In this document: in pieces, positions 52,896-61,923 of the stretch
How positions within the stretch are numbered: the stretch's first letter is position 1
Layout of the letters: every line of letters starts with the position of its first letter
Source of the DNA: Sarcodiotheca gaudichaudii
Taxonomy: Eukaryota > Rhodophyta > Florideophyceae > Gigartinales > Solieriaceae
NCBI GenBank assembly: GCA_032355985.1
Contig: JAUKVZ010000006.1
Location: forward strand, 186,001-250,000
DNA length: 64,000 bases
Direction: 5' to 3'
Notes under the pieces: model-generated
The model's input: only the letters and a program-made list of their open reading frames with translations
Told to the model about the DNA's origin: nothing
The model's database searches: none
Program-made: the position numbers and the translations under genes

Positions 52896-53510
52896 TCAGT
52901 TCGCGCCGGATTTCCACTCGTTGTTCATCAGCTGAAGCACCTGATCGCTGATGTCAACCGTGTCGCTCACATACAGCATGCGGCGAACAGCCAGCTGACG
53001 AAGCACGCCGTTCTGAGCGCCCTCCTGGATCTTCGTGCCGTAGTCATTGCTCATGATGATGTCGTAGCCTTCACTCAAGGCGATGCGATCGACGGCGTCC
53101 TGCACCTTGTTGAACAGCGCCATCAGGATCTCGCCCTGGCGAACGCCGATCCGCTGCTGAGCGAAGTTCTGCTCCGCTTCAATAGTCACACGAAGAAGCG
53201 CCGCCTCTTCGATCTTTTCCTTCTGCGGCTCGCCCGGGGCCATGATCTGAATCTCTTCAGCCGTCGCACGAAGCTGCTCCGACAACTGATCGATCCGCGC
53301 CTGACGCTTATTCAGGAACTCCTGCAGCTCCGCCTCCAGCGACGCCCGCTCGTCGAGCTCGTTGATCACCTTCTCCAGGTTCACGGTCGCGATCGTCGCC
53401 GGCTGCGGCACGTTGTTCGCCGCATTGTTCGCGCCCGCCTGCCATGACACTGAACCAACCACGACGATCGCCGCGGCCAGAATCCAAATTCCAGCGCTCT
53501 TGCTGCGCAT
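52896..53510 (-). CDS. ompH: OmpH/Skp family periplasmic chaperone
   Basis: A 204-residue exported protein. An N-terminal signal or anchor (about residues 7-25) is followed by ATIATVNLEKVINELDERAS and a long coiled-coil part (about 50-130, LQEFLNKRQARIDQLSEQLR). A C-terminal segment rejoins the body domain (EGYDIIMSNDYG). Skp-like trimers hold unfolded outer-membrane proteins for BamA, the gene just upstream. It is longer than E. coli Skp. Confidence 0.9.
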   Translation of the reverse strand: MRSKSAGIWILAAAIVVVGSVSWQAGANNAANNVPQPATIATVNLEKVINELDERASLEAELQEFLNKRQARIDQLSEQLRATAEEIQIMAPGEPQKEKIEEAALLRVTIEAEQNFAQQRIGVRQGEILMALFNKVQDAVDRIALSEGYDIIMSNDYGTKIQEGAQNGVLRQLAVRRMLYVSDTVDISDQVLQLMNNEWKSGAN

Positions 53511-53639
53511 ACCCTGTCTCCATCCCGCCTGAGGCGGATTCTGACTACTTCGCGAGGGTCGAAACCATCATAATAGCGGCGTCCGACGCATCCGACCGCG
53601 CCGCCCCGCCCGGCCTCGCCGGGACCAGCCGCGACGCTC

Positions 53640-56147
53640 TCAGAACGGAAGATCAAGACTGAAGCTGAAAAGCTGCGTCTCGTCAAAGTCCTCATCCCGA
53701 ATCGGCACGGCAAAGTCAAACGCCAGCGGCGCCGGACTGATCGGAAGCAGCAGACGGATGCCCAGACCCGCGCTCACGCGGTACTGGCTGAAGCCGAACG
53801 TCTCACGCACCGTGCCCGAGTCGATGAACGCCACGCCGGAAATCACCGCCCGACCGCCGGCGTTCCCCCACAAGGGCTGCAGGTACTCAACACCGAAGAA
53901 GAACGACCAGTTGCCGCCGATCGGATCATCGCTCGGCTCGCCATTGTCCGCACGCACGCCGCGCGGCGACACACCCTGGAAATCAAAGCCGCGAAAGCTG
54001 CGGCCGCCCAGGTAGTACTTCTCATACATCGGCGCTTCGCCATTCTGCGGGATGTAACGCATCTGCGTTCGCATCGAAAGCACGCTCTTGCGCGACAGAA
54101 AATCCTCGGCGATCGGCAGCCACAACTCGTGCTCCAGCGAGAGCTTCGTAAAGCTGAAGTCCCCGAAGATCTGCTCAACGCTGAACTCCGTGCGAGCGCC
54201 GCGCGTCGGGCCGATGCGCTCAGCCGGCGGCACCGTCGTTCGCGTGCCGGCGAATCCAAGACCGATGATCGTGTGCGCATCCTCGACCTCGAAGTACGCC
54301 TCCGGCGCATTGGCGTCGATATCCGAAAGCGACACCACTTCCAGCCGCGTCGTCAGAGCGCCCGTCCAGCGATCGCCGAAGCGCCGTGCCACACGACCTC
54401 GCCCGCCGTAGCGCTCCTCGTCGTAATCGTCGTAGTAACGCTCACGAAAGAAGGCCGAGCCCGTCAGTGAGATGTCCGATTCAAAGAGCGAAGGCTCCGT
54501 CAGACTCACCGAATACGTCTGCACTTCAAAACCAGGCGCCAGCGTCAGATCAAACTGCTGCCCGGCGCCGCGAAACGCGCGACCCGTCAAGAGTTCCGAA
54601 AACGTGTCCGGTGTGTCGTACAGATCGAAGTTGTCCTGCACAATCGAAATCGTGCCGATCACGCCCGAGTCCGAGCTCACCGCGGCGCCGAAGTTGATCG
54701 AGCCCGTATTCGTCTCATCAATCTGCACCAGCACATCGCGCATGCCCGGATGCTCCGGCTGCTCGTTCTGCACCGTCGTCTCCACGCCCGCGCTGGGCTC
54801 TGCCGGTGAAGGCGTTCGGAAAACGCCAAGCTGCGAGAGACGACGCTGCGATTCATCCAGCGCCGTCATGTCCAATGGCCGCTCCGGACGCACCTGGATC
54901 TCACGCCGGATCACACCCTGCTTCGTGATGTCATTGCCCTGAATGATCACTTCGCCGGTCATGTAACGCCGGCCTTCGATGATGTCGATCACCAGCTCGA
55001 TCTGCGGCTCCGTCAGATCTCGAAGCTCCTGCGTGCCCACGCTCACATCCACATAGCCCATCTGCAGATACGCATCACGCACCGCAATCGCCGAGCGACG
55101 CACCAGACGCTGCGAATACACATCGCCCGGCTTGATCTCCATCAGACCGATGATCTGCGCCTGCGTGAAAAGCAGCGGATCCTCCGGCGTCCCGCCCTCC
55201 AGCGTCACCGTCCGAAGCGTGTAGCGAGGGCCTTCATCAATCAGAAACGTCACGATCGCCTCGCGACCATCCGGGCTTGGCTGCACCACGCGATCGGCGC
55301 GGCAATCGATGTAACCCTGATCCCGGTAAAACCGCATCAGCGTGTCGATATCCGAATCAAGCGTCTCGTTGTCCAGCGGACCCTTCTTGAAGATGCCCTG
55401 CACCTTCGTGCGCACCTTCGAGCGAAGCAGCTTGCTCGTGAAGGAGATGTTTCCATCAAAGTCGATGCGCGTCACCTTCACGCGCTCGCCCTCGCGAATA
55501 CGGAACAGGATGATCCCGTCGGCAAGCTCCGCCTCGTCGATCGACACCTCGACCTGGTAATACCCCTTCGAGCGATACAGCGTCTCGATGTTGCGCTCGG
55601 CGCGATTCAGCGGGAAGGGATCAATCGGCGTGTTCAGCACGATGCCCGCCGCACGCACCGCCTGATCAAGCTCGCTGTCGCTCAGATGGTTGTTGCCCGT
55701 CACCTGCACGGCTTCGACGATCGGCGCCTCTTCGAGGATGTAGATCACCGTCAGCGTGCCATCCGGCTCCTCCCGCACGCGCGGGAACACCCGCTGAAAC
55801 TGCCCGAGCCGATTGATGCGCTGCAGATCGCCGCTGACGATCTCATTGTCGAAGGGATACCCTTCCTTCGTTCGCAGATTGTTCGTGACAAGCTGCGCCC
55901 GGACGCGATTCAGACCCCGCAGCTCGATCTGCGAGACCATCCGTCCGTTGAAGCGCTCCATGGCCCCGGCGTCCGCCTGCTGGGCGCTGGCCGTCTGCAC
56001 ACTGAAGAGGCAGAGGCACACCAGCGCCATCGCTGCGCAGAAAAGAGCCCCGCCCGCGCACGCGCCCCGGCGCAACTTACAGTCGCCTGTCAGCGCGCCC
56101 GCGCCGCGCTTGACCTTCGGGTCCTTGACAATCCGGCGAATGCGCAT
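53640..56147 (-). CDS. bamA: Outer-membrane protein assembly factor BamA (Omp85)
   Basis: An 835-residue protein. The signal peptide is preceded by a basic extension (hydrophobic core at about residues 33-50). About 70-420 form five POTRA domains, such as QIELRGLNRVRAQLVTNN and VQVTGNNHLSDSELDQAVR. The 16-stranded barrel follows, with FLSRKSVLSMRTQMRYIPQN, the lid region YLGGRSFRGFDFQGVSPRG (containing the conserved R-G-F) and a terminal Phe. It inserts beta-barrel proteins into the outer membrane. It heads the cluster bamA-ompH-lpxD-lpxC/fabZ-lpxA. Confidence 0.95.
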   Translation of the reverse strand: MRIRRIVKDPKVKRGAGALTGDCKLRRGACAGGALFCAAMALVCLCLFSVQTASAQQADAGAMERFNGRMVSQIELRGLNRVRAQLVTNNLRTKEGYPFDNEIVSGDLQRINRLGQFQRVFPRVREEPDGTLTVIYILEEAPIVEAVQVTGNNHLSDSELDQAVRAAGIVLNTPIDPFPLNRAERNIETLYRSKGYYQVEVSIDEAELADGIILFRIREGERVKVTRIDFDGNISFTSKLLRSKVRTKVQGIFKKGPLDNETLDSDIDTLMRFYRDQGYIDCRADRVVQPSPDGREAIVTFLIDEGPRYTLRTVTLEGGTPEDPLLFTQAQIIGLMEIKPGDVYSQRLVRRSAIAVRDAYLQMGYVDVSVGTQELRDLTEPQIELVIDIIEGRRYMTGEVIIQGNDITKQGVIRREIQVRPERPLDMTALDESQRRLSQLGVFRTPSPAEPSAGVETTVQNEQPEHPGMRDVLVQIDETNTGSINFGAAVSSDSGVIGTISIVQDNFDLYDTPDTFSELLTGRAFRGAGQQFDLTLAPGFEVQTYSVSLTEPSLFESDISLTGSAFFRERYYDDYDEERYGGRGRVARRFGDRWTGALTTRLEVVSLSDIDANAPEAYFEVEDAHTIIGLGFAGTRTTVPPAERIGPTRGARTEFSVEQIFGDFSFTKLSLEHELWLPIAEDFLSRKSVLSMRTQMRYIPQNGEAPMYEKYYLGGRSFRGFDFQGVSPRGVRADNGEPSDDPIGGNWSFFFGVEYLQPLWGNAGGRAVISGVAFIDSGTVRETFGFSQYRVSAGLGIRLLLPISPAPLAFDFAVPIRDEDFDETQLFSFSLDLPF

Positions 56148-56431
56148 GGGTGTGCAGTGTGACCATGGGAGGAAGGCCGACGATACCCCTCCGCGCCCTC
56201 CCTCACAACCTCACGCAGGGTCGATTCGCACCCCTTGTCCACAGGAAGCCGTTTCTTGATCGCCACGCGCCGTACACGCTAGCGTGCCGCCTGACCTTGA
56301 CTGTGCGTTTCCGGTCGGTCGGCGGACCCACGATTGACGCCGAGCCGTGGAGTTCCGTTGGGGTGGTGGAGTCCGATGGGCTCCGGTCGTCGTCACTGAG
56401 CGTGCGCTCAACTTTGCTGGGAGGTCGCTGC

Positions 56432-56905
56432 ATGCGCCGTGTGGTCGTTGTCGCTCGTCGGATGATGCTGCTGATCATCGGATGCGCGAGTCTCTGCGTC
56501 GGCGCCATCCTTCTCTACAGCGCCGGCCCCGACACCATCGCACAAGCGCCCATGCCATTCCTCCTGGCCATTCTCGCGCTCATCCTGCTGCCGGCATGCA
56601 CCGTCGCGCTCATCGAGCTCGAACGCCGCCGACGCACCCGATCAGCCGGACTCGTCTGGACATCCAGAGATGGCAGAGGACTGGCGCTCGCCCGCAAGCG
56701 GCTGGCGACATCGATCGTCAGCCATCGCCCGACGCCCAGACGAACGCTTCATCAGCCCCATGCGCCCAAAGCGCGAAGGCTGGCCAACTGGAGATTGAAT
56801 GGTCTTAGTGCGTTAGAACAACGCGCCCAGCGCCAAGACGCGACCAGTGACGAGCGTCAGCGCCCCACCACAGCACATCATCCGGATCAGAAGGCGAAGG
56901 CGTAG
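56432..56905 (+). CDS. Hypothetical two-helix membrane protein
   Basis: A 157-residue protein that I do not recognise. GGGAGG lies 7 bases before ATG 56432. Two hydrophobic helices at about residues 10-28 and 41-62 are followed by a basic, polar cytoplasmic tail. It overlaps the convergent anti-sigma-like gene by 101 bases, so one of the two ends may be wrong; the tail of this frame is low-complexity and less reliable. Confidence 0.45.
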   Translation: MRRVVVVARRMMLLIIGCASLCVGAILLYSAGPDTIAQAPMPFLLAILALILLPACTVALIELERRRRTRSAGLVWTSRDGRGLALARKRLATSIVSHRPTPRRTLHQPHAPKARRLANWRLNGLSALEQRAQRQDATSDERQRPTTAHHPDQKAKA

Positions 56906-57947
56906 GCAGAGCCTCGACCAGCGGCCGCACCTCGATCGAAACGCAAGCCGCAGAAAGCGCCGACAGCAGATCCCTCATCGATTCCGGCGACTGCGTCATC
57001 GTGAACTCAAGCTCGTCGGGAATCGCAAGCAGCTGCTCGCCCGCTGCGGCGTCCACAGTCGCGCCGCCCGGTTCGATCGATGCAAGAACGCCTCCGGCGG
57101 ACGCGAACAGACGTCTCCCCTCGACGTCTGTCCACGCGACACTGTCGTCCGTCGCAGAAACGACGTGGCTCATCAGGAAGATCGGCAACCGATCCTCCCG
57201 CAGCGTGGCTGCGATCTGCAGCCGGCGTTCGCCGAGCAATCGCAGGGCCTCATCGAAATCCGCCTTTGTCAGTGCCGGCCCGGCCGCGTCTGATGGCGCG
57301 CCCGCGCTGCCGCCTTCGGCTGATCGCTGTTCCGCCTGCAACGCGCCCATGCTGTGCGAGCCGTCAGAGACCACCGGCCTGGCGTCCAGTGTCTCGTCAG
57401 CCTCGCGAAGAGCGAACTGCGCGCCCGTGCCGGGCGCCTCCTCCATGGCGGTGTCCGCACCCGCAACCTGCGAGCCGGACGTGGCATCTTCCATTGTCTC
57501 AGTGGGTCCCTCAGCGAGGGGGGCCGGCTGCGAGGCAGGCGTGGTTGAGCGCAGTGCGAGGACTGTCACGCCTGCGCTCGCGGCCAGCAGAATGATCGCG
57601 GCGATCGCAAAGCGCGAAACCCTCGTTGAAGGCGCGCCGATCGACCCGATCACATCAATCTCATTCATAGAGGCCGAATCCGAAGAATCAGCCATCGCGC
57701 CAGTCAGCATCCGTCGCTCAGCGCGTCCAAGCGCCTCATCGACAAGATCCGATGGCGTCGCCGAAGCCGCCGCGCGGCCCCACAACTGCAGGCCGGCGCG
57801 ATCCGTCCGCGCCTGGCGCAGCTTTGCATATGCAGAAGCATCGCGAGCCATCTCGGCCTCAAACGCCGCCGATTCTTCAGGCGACATCTCGCCCTCAATC
57901 CAGGCGAGCATGCGATCTTCTTCAGGTGTGTTCATCCGTTCAGTCAT
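56805..57947 (-). CDS. Anti-sigma-factor-like membrane protein
   Basis: A 380-residue protein with a short cytoplasmic N-terminus (EDRMLAWIEGEMSPEESAAF, typical of anti-sigma anchors) and one transmembrane helix at about residues 113-133. A large periplasmic part follows: an Ala/Gly/Ser-rich linker, then a folded region from about 225 to 380. The His-Cys zinc motif of ZAS-type anti-sigma factors is absent. ATG 57947 overlaps the stop of the ECF sigma gene (ATGACTGA), a common arrangement for a sigma factor and its cognate regulator. The function is inferred from this context. Confidence 0.7.
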   Translation of the reverse strand: MTERMNTPEEDRMLAWIEGEMSPEESAAFEAEMARDASAYAKLRQARTDRAGLQLWGRAAASATPSDLVDEALGRAERRMLTGAMADSSDSASMNEIDVIGSIGAPSTRVSRFAIAAIILLAASAGVTVLALRSTTPASQPAPLAEGPTETMEDATSGSQVAGADTAMEEAPGTGAQFALREADETLDARPVVSDGSHSMGALQAEQRSAEGGSAGAPSDAAGPALTKADFDEALRLLGERRLQIAATLREDRLPIFLMSHVVSATDDSVAWTDVEGRRLFASAGGVLASIEPGGATVDAAAGEQLLAIPDELEFTMTQSPESMRDLLSALSAACVSIEVRPLVEALPTPSPSDPDDVLWWGADARHWSRLGAGRVVLTH

Positions 57948-58626
57948 CGAAGCCGGAACGCTCCATCTCATCTCGAAGCGCCAGACGAGCACGGAAGAGA
58001 CGACTCTTCACGGTGCCCACCGCCACTTCCAACACTTCCGCGATCTGCTTGTAATCAAGACCCCGGACATCCCGGAGAATCAGAATCGCGCGCTGATCGG
58101 GGTCCAGGCGGCTCATCGCCACATCCAGACCGCCGAACTGCTCTTCCTGTTCGACGCCCCCCGCAGGCCCGAGTTCCCGATTCTGCTCCCGCAGATCAGA
58201 AAGACTGGGGCCATCCGCCCCCGCGACCATGTTGTCGAGGCTGGCGTGCCGCCGAAGCCGCTCTTTCCGGAGGTGGCTCAGACACAGATTCATCGCCACA
58301 CGCGTCAGCCACGTGCTGAAACGGGCCCGCCCGTCAAACTGGTGAAGATTCTCGATCACCCGCAGCAGCACCGCCTGCGACAGATCCCGGGCCGTCTCCC
58401 GATTCCCCACCATCCGGTACGCCACCGCGAAAATCAGCCGATCATGCCGCTCCAGCAGCTCGCCCAGCGCAGCCCGATCGCCCTGCTTGGCGGCCGCCAC
58501 AAGCAGATCGTCCAACCGATCCGGATCCCGGGCGTCGCTCGAGCTGAGGCTCGCGGACTCATCCGATTGTGGCGGCTCAGACGTCACGGCAAGAAGAGTA
58601 TCGTCCTCACTCGTCGCTCGTCTCAT
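57940..58626 (-). CDS. ECF-type RNA polymerase sigma factor
   Basis: A 228-residue sigma factor. Region 2 (about residues 45-110) has RHDRLIFAVAYRMVGNRETA and the -10-binding FDGRARFSTWLTRVAMNLC. Region 4 (about 165-220) has LDPDQRAILILRDVRGLDYK and the helix-turn-helix AEVLEVAVGTVKSRLFRAR. The N-terminal 35 residues are polar and extra. ATG 58626 is chosen because longer readings lie in non-coding DNA upstream of purB. It is coupled to an anti-sigma-like gene and diverges from purB. Confidence 0.9.
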   Translation of the reverse strand: MRRATSEDDTLLAVTSEPPQSDESASLSSSDARDPDRLDDLLVAAAKQGDRAALGELLERHDRLIFAVAYRMVGNRETARDLSQAVLLRVIENLHQFDGRARFSTWLTRVAMNLCLSHLRKERLRRHASLDNMVAGADGPSLSDLREQNRELGPAGGVEQEEQFGGLDVAMSRLDPDQRAILILRDVRGLDYKQIAEVLEVAVGTVKSRLFRARLALRDEMERSGFDD

Positions 58627-58757
58627 GCGAGCGGCCCCGAAGAGCCCCCATCCGTCGCGGCCGGATTGCCCATGCGATACGATCGGCCGAAGACGGAGCG
58701 ACAACGCCGCACGCACGTCCGAAACAACACAACACACCCTTCCCCCCGGAGACACAC

Positions 58758-60221
58758 GTGACGAGCCACGTGACGAGTGAGGATCGCTGGTCCGCGTACG
58801 AATCCCCACTGGCCACGCGCAACGCGTCGCCCGAGATGCAGGCCATCTGGTCGCCGCGCAGAAAGTTCGGCGCCTGGCGCAGACTCTGGCTCGCCCTCGC
58901 CGAAGCCGAAAAAGAACTCGGCCTCGATATCACCGACGCCCAGCTCGACGAACTTCGCGCCCATCTCGATCTCAATGACGAAGACTTCCAGCGAGCGGCC
59001 GTCCACGAAAAGGCCCTGCGCCACGATGTCATGGCCCACGTCCATGCCTACGGCGAGCGCGCGCCTGCCGCCCGAGGCATCATCCATCTCGGCGCCACCA
59101 GCCAGTTCGTCAACTGCAACGCCGAACTCATGCTCCTGCGCGACGCCCTCGCCCTCACCAGCGCCAAAGTCGCCCGCACCATCGACGCCCTCGCCGATCT
59201 CGCCCGAACCCATCGCGATCTGCCCTGCCTCGCCTTCACTCACTATCAGCCCGCCCAGCCCACCACCTTCGGCAAACGAGCCGCAGGCTGGGCCTATGAC
59301 CTCAGCCTCTGCCTCGAAAGACTCGAACGCACCCGCGATGAGATCCGCATCCGCGGCGTCAAAGGCGCCACCGGCACGCAGGCTTCCTTCCTCAATCTCT
59401 TCGAAGGCGATTGCGAAAAAGTCCTCGCGCTCGATCGACTCGTCTGCGAAAAGCTCGGCTTCAGCGCCGATCAGCGCTACCTGCTGACCGGCCAGACATA
59501 CCCCCGCGTCGTCGACGCCTTCGTCCTCTCCGAACTGGCCGCGACCGCAAGCGTCATCCACAAGATCGCTGGCGACATCCGCCTCCTCGCCAATCGCAAG
59601 GAAGTGGACGAGCCCTTCGGCGACAAGCAGATCGGCTCCTCCGCCATGCCCTACAAGCGCAACCCCATGCGCTGCGAACGCGCCACCGGCCTCTGCCGCT
59701 TCGTCATGTCCCTGGCGCAGAACCCCCTCAACACGGCCGCCACCCAGTGGCTCGAGCGCACGCTCGATGACTCCGCCAACCGCCGCCTCAGCCTGCCCGA
59801 GTCATTCCTCGCCCTCGATGGCGCGCTGGATCTGCTGCACAACGTCGCCGCCGGACTCGATGTTCACGTCGCCACGATGCGAGCCAACCTGATGGCGGAG
59901 CTTCCCTTCATGGCGTCGGAAAACCTGATGATGGAAGCGGTGAAGCTGGGCCGCGATCGTCAGGAAGCGCACGAAGCCATCCGCCGCCACGCCCAGGCGG
60001 CAGGTCTTGCCGTCAAAGATCAGGGCCTGCCCAACGATCTCATCGACCGCCTCCGCGCCGAACCGCTCCTCGAAGGCGTCGACCTCGAATCCATGCTCGA
60101 CCCCGCGGCCTACATCGGCCTCGCCCCCGCCCAGGTCGACCTCTTCATGATCGAAGTCGCCACCCCCATCCGCAAACGCTACGCCGACGCCCTTGCGCCG
60201 GCGCGTGAGCCGGACGTCTAA
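58758..60221 (+). CDS. purB: Adenylosuccinate lyase
   Basis: A 487-residue member of the fumarase/aspartase superfamily acting twice in purine synthesis (SAICAR to AICAR, adenylosuccinate to AMP). Conserved blocks are HLGATSQFVNCNAELM, FTHYQPAQPTTFGKRA and the signature SSAMPYKRNPMRCER with the flexible catalytic Ser loop. The RRKFGAWRRLWLALAEAEKE start is closer to the animal-type enzymes than to the short B. subtilis type. GTG 58758 has GGAG 6 bases upstream; a second GTG lies four codons later. Confidence 0.94.
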   Translation: MTSHVTSEDRWSAYESPLATRNASPEMQAIWSPRRKFGAWRRLWLALAEAEKELGLDITDAQLDELRAHLDLNDEDFQRAAVHEKALRHDVMAHVHAYGERAPAARGIIHLGATSQFVNCNAELMLLRDALALTSAKVARTIDALADLARTHRDLPCLAFTHYQPAQPTTFGKRAAGWAYDLSLCLERLERTRDEIRIRGVKGATGTQASFLNLFEGDCEKVLALDRLVCEKLGFSADQRYLLTGQTYPRVVDAFVLSELAATASVIHKIAGDIRLLANRKEVDEPFGDKQIGSSAMPYKRNPMRCERATGLCRFVMSLAQNPLNTAATQWLERTLDDSANRRLSLPESFLALDGALDLLHNVAAGLDVHVATMRANLMAELPFMASENLMMEAVKLGRDRQEAHEAIRRHAQAAGLAVKDQGLPNDLIDRLRAEPLLEGVDLESMLDPAAYIGLAPAQVDLFMIEVATPIRKRYADALAPAREPDV

Positions 60222-60234
60222 GGCGCACAAAAAC

Positions 60235-60267
60235 GCCGCCCGTCACTGTTTCCAGCGGACGGGCGGC
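60235..60267 (-). terminator. Hairpin terminator after purB, with T-run on the minus strand
   Basis: GCCGCCCGTC 60235-60244 pairs with GACGGGCGGC 60258-60267. On the minus strand it is followed by GTTTTTGT; on the plus strand only TT follows. It may end transcripts from both sides. Confidence 0.6.
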
Positions 60268-60789
60268 TTGGCGGTCAATTCATCGCACCGAGTGCAAACC
60301 TGTCGGAGTGGGGTGTAGTTCCCTCTTACAAGAAGTTCGCAAGGTGACCCGCGAACAGCAACGCCCCAGACGCAGACACGATGTTGACCCAAAACGGACC
60401 GACTCGCTTTCGCAAGTCGGCCGCTCGCTTACGCGAAGGAGTGCGTTGTGCGCAGTGCGAGATAGTCGGCGTCTCTACCTGCTGCGCAACGGCTCCCGCC
60501 TGCGAGCGCCCAAACACAAGCGCGACACAGGAACCGCAAAAACCTGATTGCTCGGCAGACTTCGCCAACGGATCCCGTGCGCTGGTGGTAGGAGTGGCGC
60601 GCAACAAAACCGCGAAGCTCGCAAAGCAATCTTCAGATGTCCTGTTCATCCGGCAGGGGCCCTGTGCAAGAATCCCATTCGGACTGCCGCCATGTTAATC
60701 CGGCCCGTTGGGTCCGCAAGTGATATTTGCCGGTTTCGCCCGGTTTTTGCAGGTTTCCCGGAACCGCATTCCTGCGGGACAACCGCAAG
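60268..60789 (+). other. Gene-poor stretch between purB and a SPOR-like lipoprotein gene
   Basis: No believable gene is seen. Short frames on both strands are Cys-, Ser- and Arg-rich and lack ribosome sites. Its codon-like periodicity differs from the flanking genes. On the minus strand it would be the 3' untranslated part of the lipoprotein gene, ending at the hairpin at 60235-60267. Confidence 0.35.
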
Positions 60790-61590
60790 TCAGGGTATCT
60801 GCACGAGTTGGCTCGGCTGCATGCGCGTCACACCACCCGGCAAAGTTTCTCGCAATCCCATCCCATTCAGCAGGTTGTTCGGATGCCTTTGCTGCGCCGC
60901 CATCAGCTCCGCGCTCATCTCACCCGTCTCAAGATCGAAGTCGCTGTCGTTGAAGAGCCCGATCGTCACCATGCTGCGCGTCGGCCCGTGGTAGTAAAAC
61001 GCAAGCTCACCATCACGCCGCAGCGCCACCGCCGCCTCCTCGGCCAGGCGCGTCGCCTCGTTCTGATCCGGACTCTCATACACCGCCACCTGCAGCGTGT
61101 ATCGCGCCGAACTTCCAAACCGCTGACGCACCGTCGCCAGGTTCAGCTCCGGAATCCGACCCTTCCCCACGGCCGTCGAGTTCGGCGAAAGAAACGCCCG
61201 CTCAAAAACCGGCCGCCCCTGAAACATCGTCGCCCGCACGCGCTCCAGATCCCGCTTCGCCTGAGGCTCGTCATACGAGTCATACCCGCCATACGCCACG
61301 ATCACGCCTCGCGGCCTTTCCGCGACGTACGCATTCTTCAGCCCCGTCTCCTGACGCACCCGCGCCTGAAACGCCTGCGCCCGCTGCAGCGCGCCCTCGC
61401 GCGCAAAGCTCGCCAGCACAATCGTCCAGCGCCCGCCATCACGAGCCCCGCCGCCGGCGCCGCCCTCACCAAAGAGCTGCTCGCCCTCGGCCCGCAGCTC
61501 CGCCTGACTGCGCCCCCGCGAGCCGCCATCCGAAGCGCACGAAGAGAGCACGATCAACGCAGTCATCGCCATCGATGAAAGCGTCCGCAT
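60790..61590 (-). CDS. Lipoprotein with SPOR-like domains
   Basis: A 266-residue lipoprotein (signal peptide from ATG 61590, lipobox VLSSC). Two similar alpha/beta segments, WTIVLASFAREGALQRAQAF and ARYTLQVAVYESPDQNEATR, match the start of SPOR-type domains that bind denuded peptidoglycan. YVAERPRGVIVAYGGY and GELAFYYHGPTRSMVTIGLF would be the partner strands. Peptidoglycan binding is inferred from this pattern. In-frame ATGs up to 61680 exist but would break the signal peptide. Confidence 0.68.
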   Translation of the reverse strand: MRTLSSMAMTALIVLSSCASDGGSRGRSQAELRAEGEQLFGEGGAGGGARDGGRWTIVLASFAREGALQRAQAFQARVRQETGLKNAYVAERPRGVIVAYGGYDSYDEPQAKRDLERVRATMFQGRPVFERAFLSPNSTAVGKGRIPELNLATVRQRFGSSARYTLQVAVYESPDQNEATRLAEEAAVALRRDGELAFYYHGPTRSMVTIGLFNDSDFDLETGEMSAELMAAQQRHPNNLLNGMGLRETLPGGVTRMQPSQLVQIP

Positions 61591-61923
61591 CCCGTTCCGC
61601 GGCCAGCGCGCCCGGAGAATCCCCCATGAAGGGGACATGTCAGTGAAGGTCAGTGGACGGCTAATTGGCCTGTAAGTCATTGTCCTGCCTGTGCTTGATG
61701 GCGGAGGGGCGCGGAATTGAAAGGTTCAAGCGTTTGCGCGCAAGCCGTCGATATTCTTGGTGTGCCCGCCAGTCTCTGCAAGCGGCAGGGGCTTCGAGGG
61801 GTTTCGAAGACCGGGTGGCGGGCACATTGGGTTTGCATAGATTGACCGTGCGATACATGCGTCCAGGGTCGACGCGTTCGCTGTCACCGCCTCATCCTGA
61901 CGCTGAGTTTGGAGTTCGGCTGC
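61591..61923 (+). other. Divergent intergenic region
   Basis: No gene is seen. It should hold promoters for the SPOR-like lipoprotein gene (minus) and the FlgM-like gene (plus). I could not find a convincing sigma-70, sigma-28 or sigma-54 promoter by eye. Confidence 0.35.

Noticed and set aside
61810-61840. Sigma-54-like promoter (TGGC..TTTGC) before the FlgM-like gene
   Set aside because: The GG to GC distance is 12 bases instead of the required 10.
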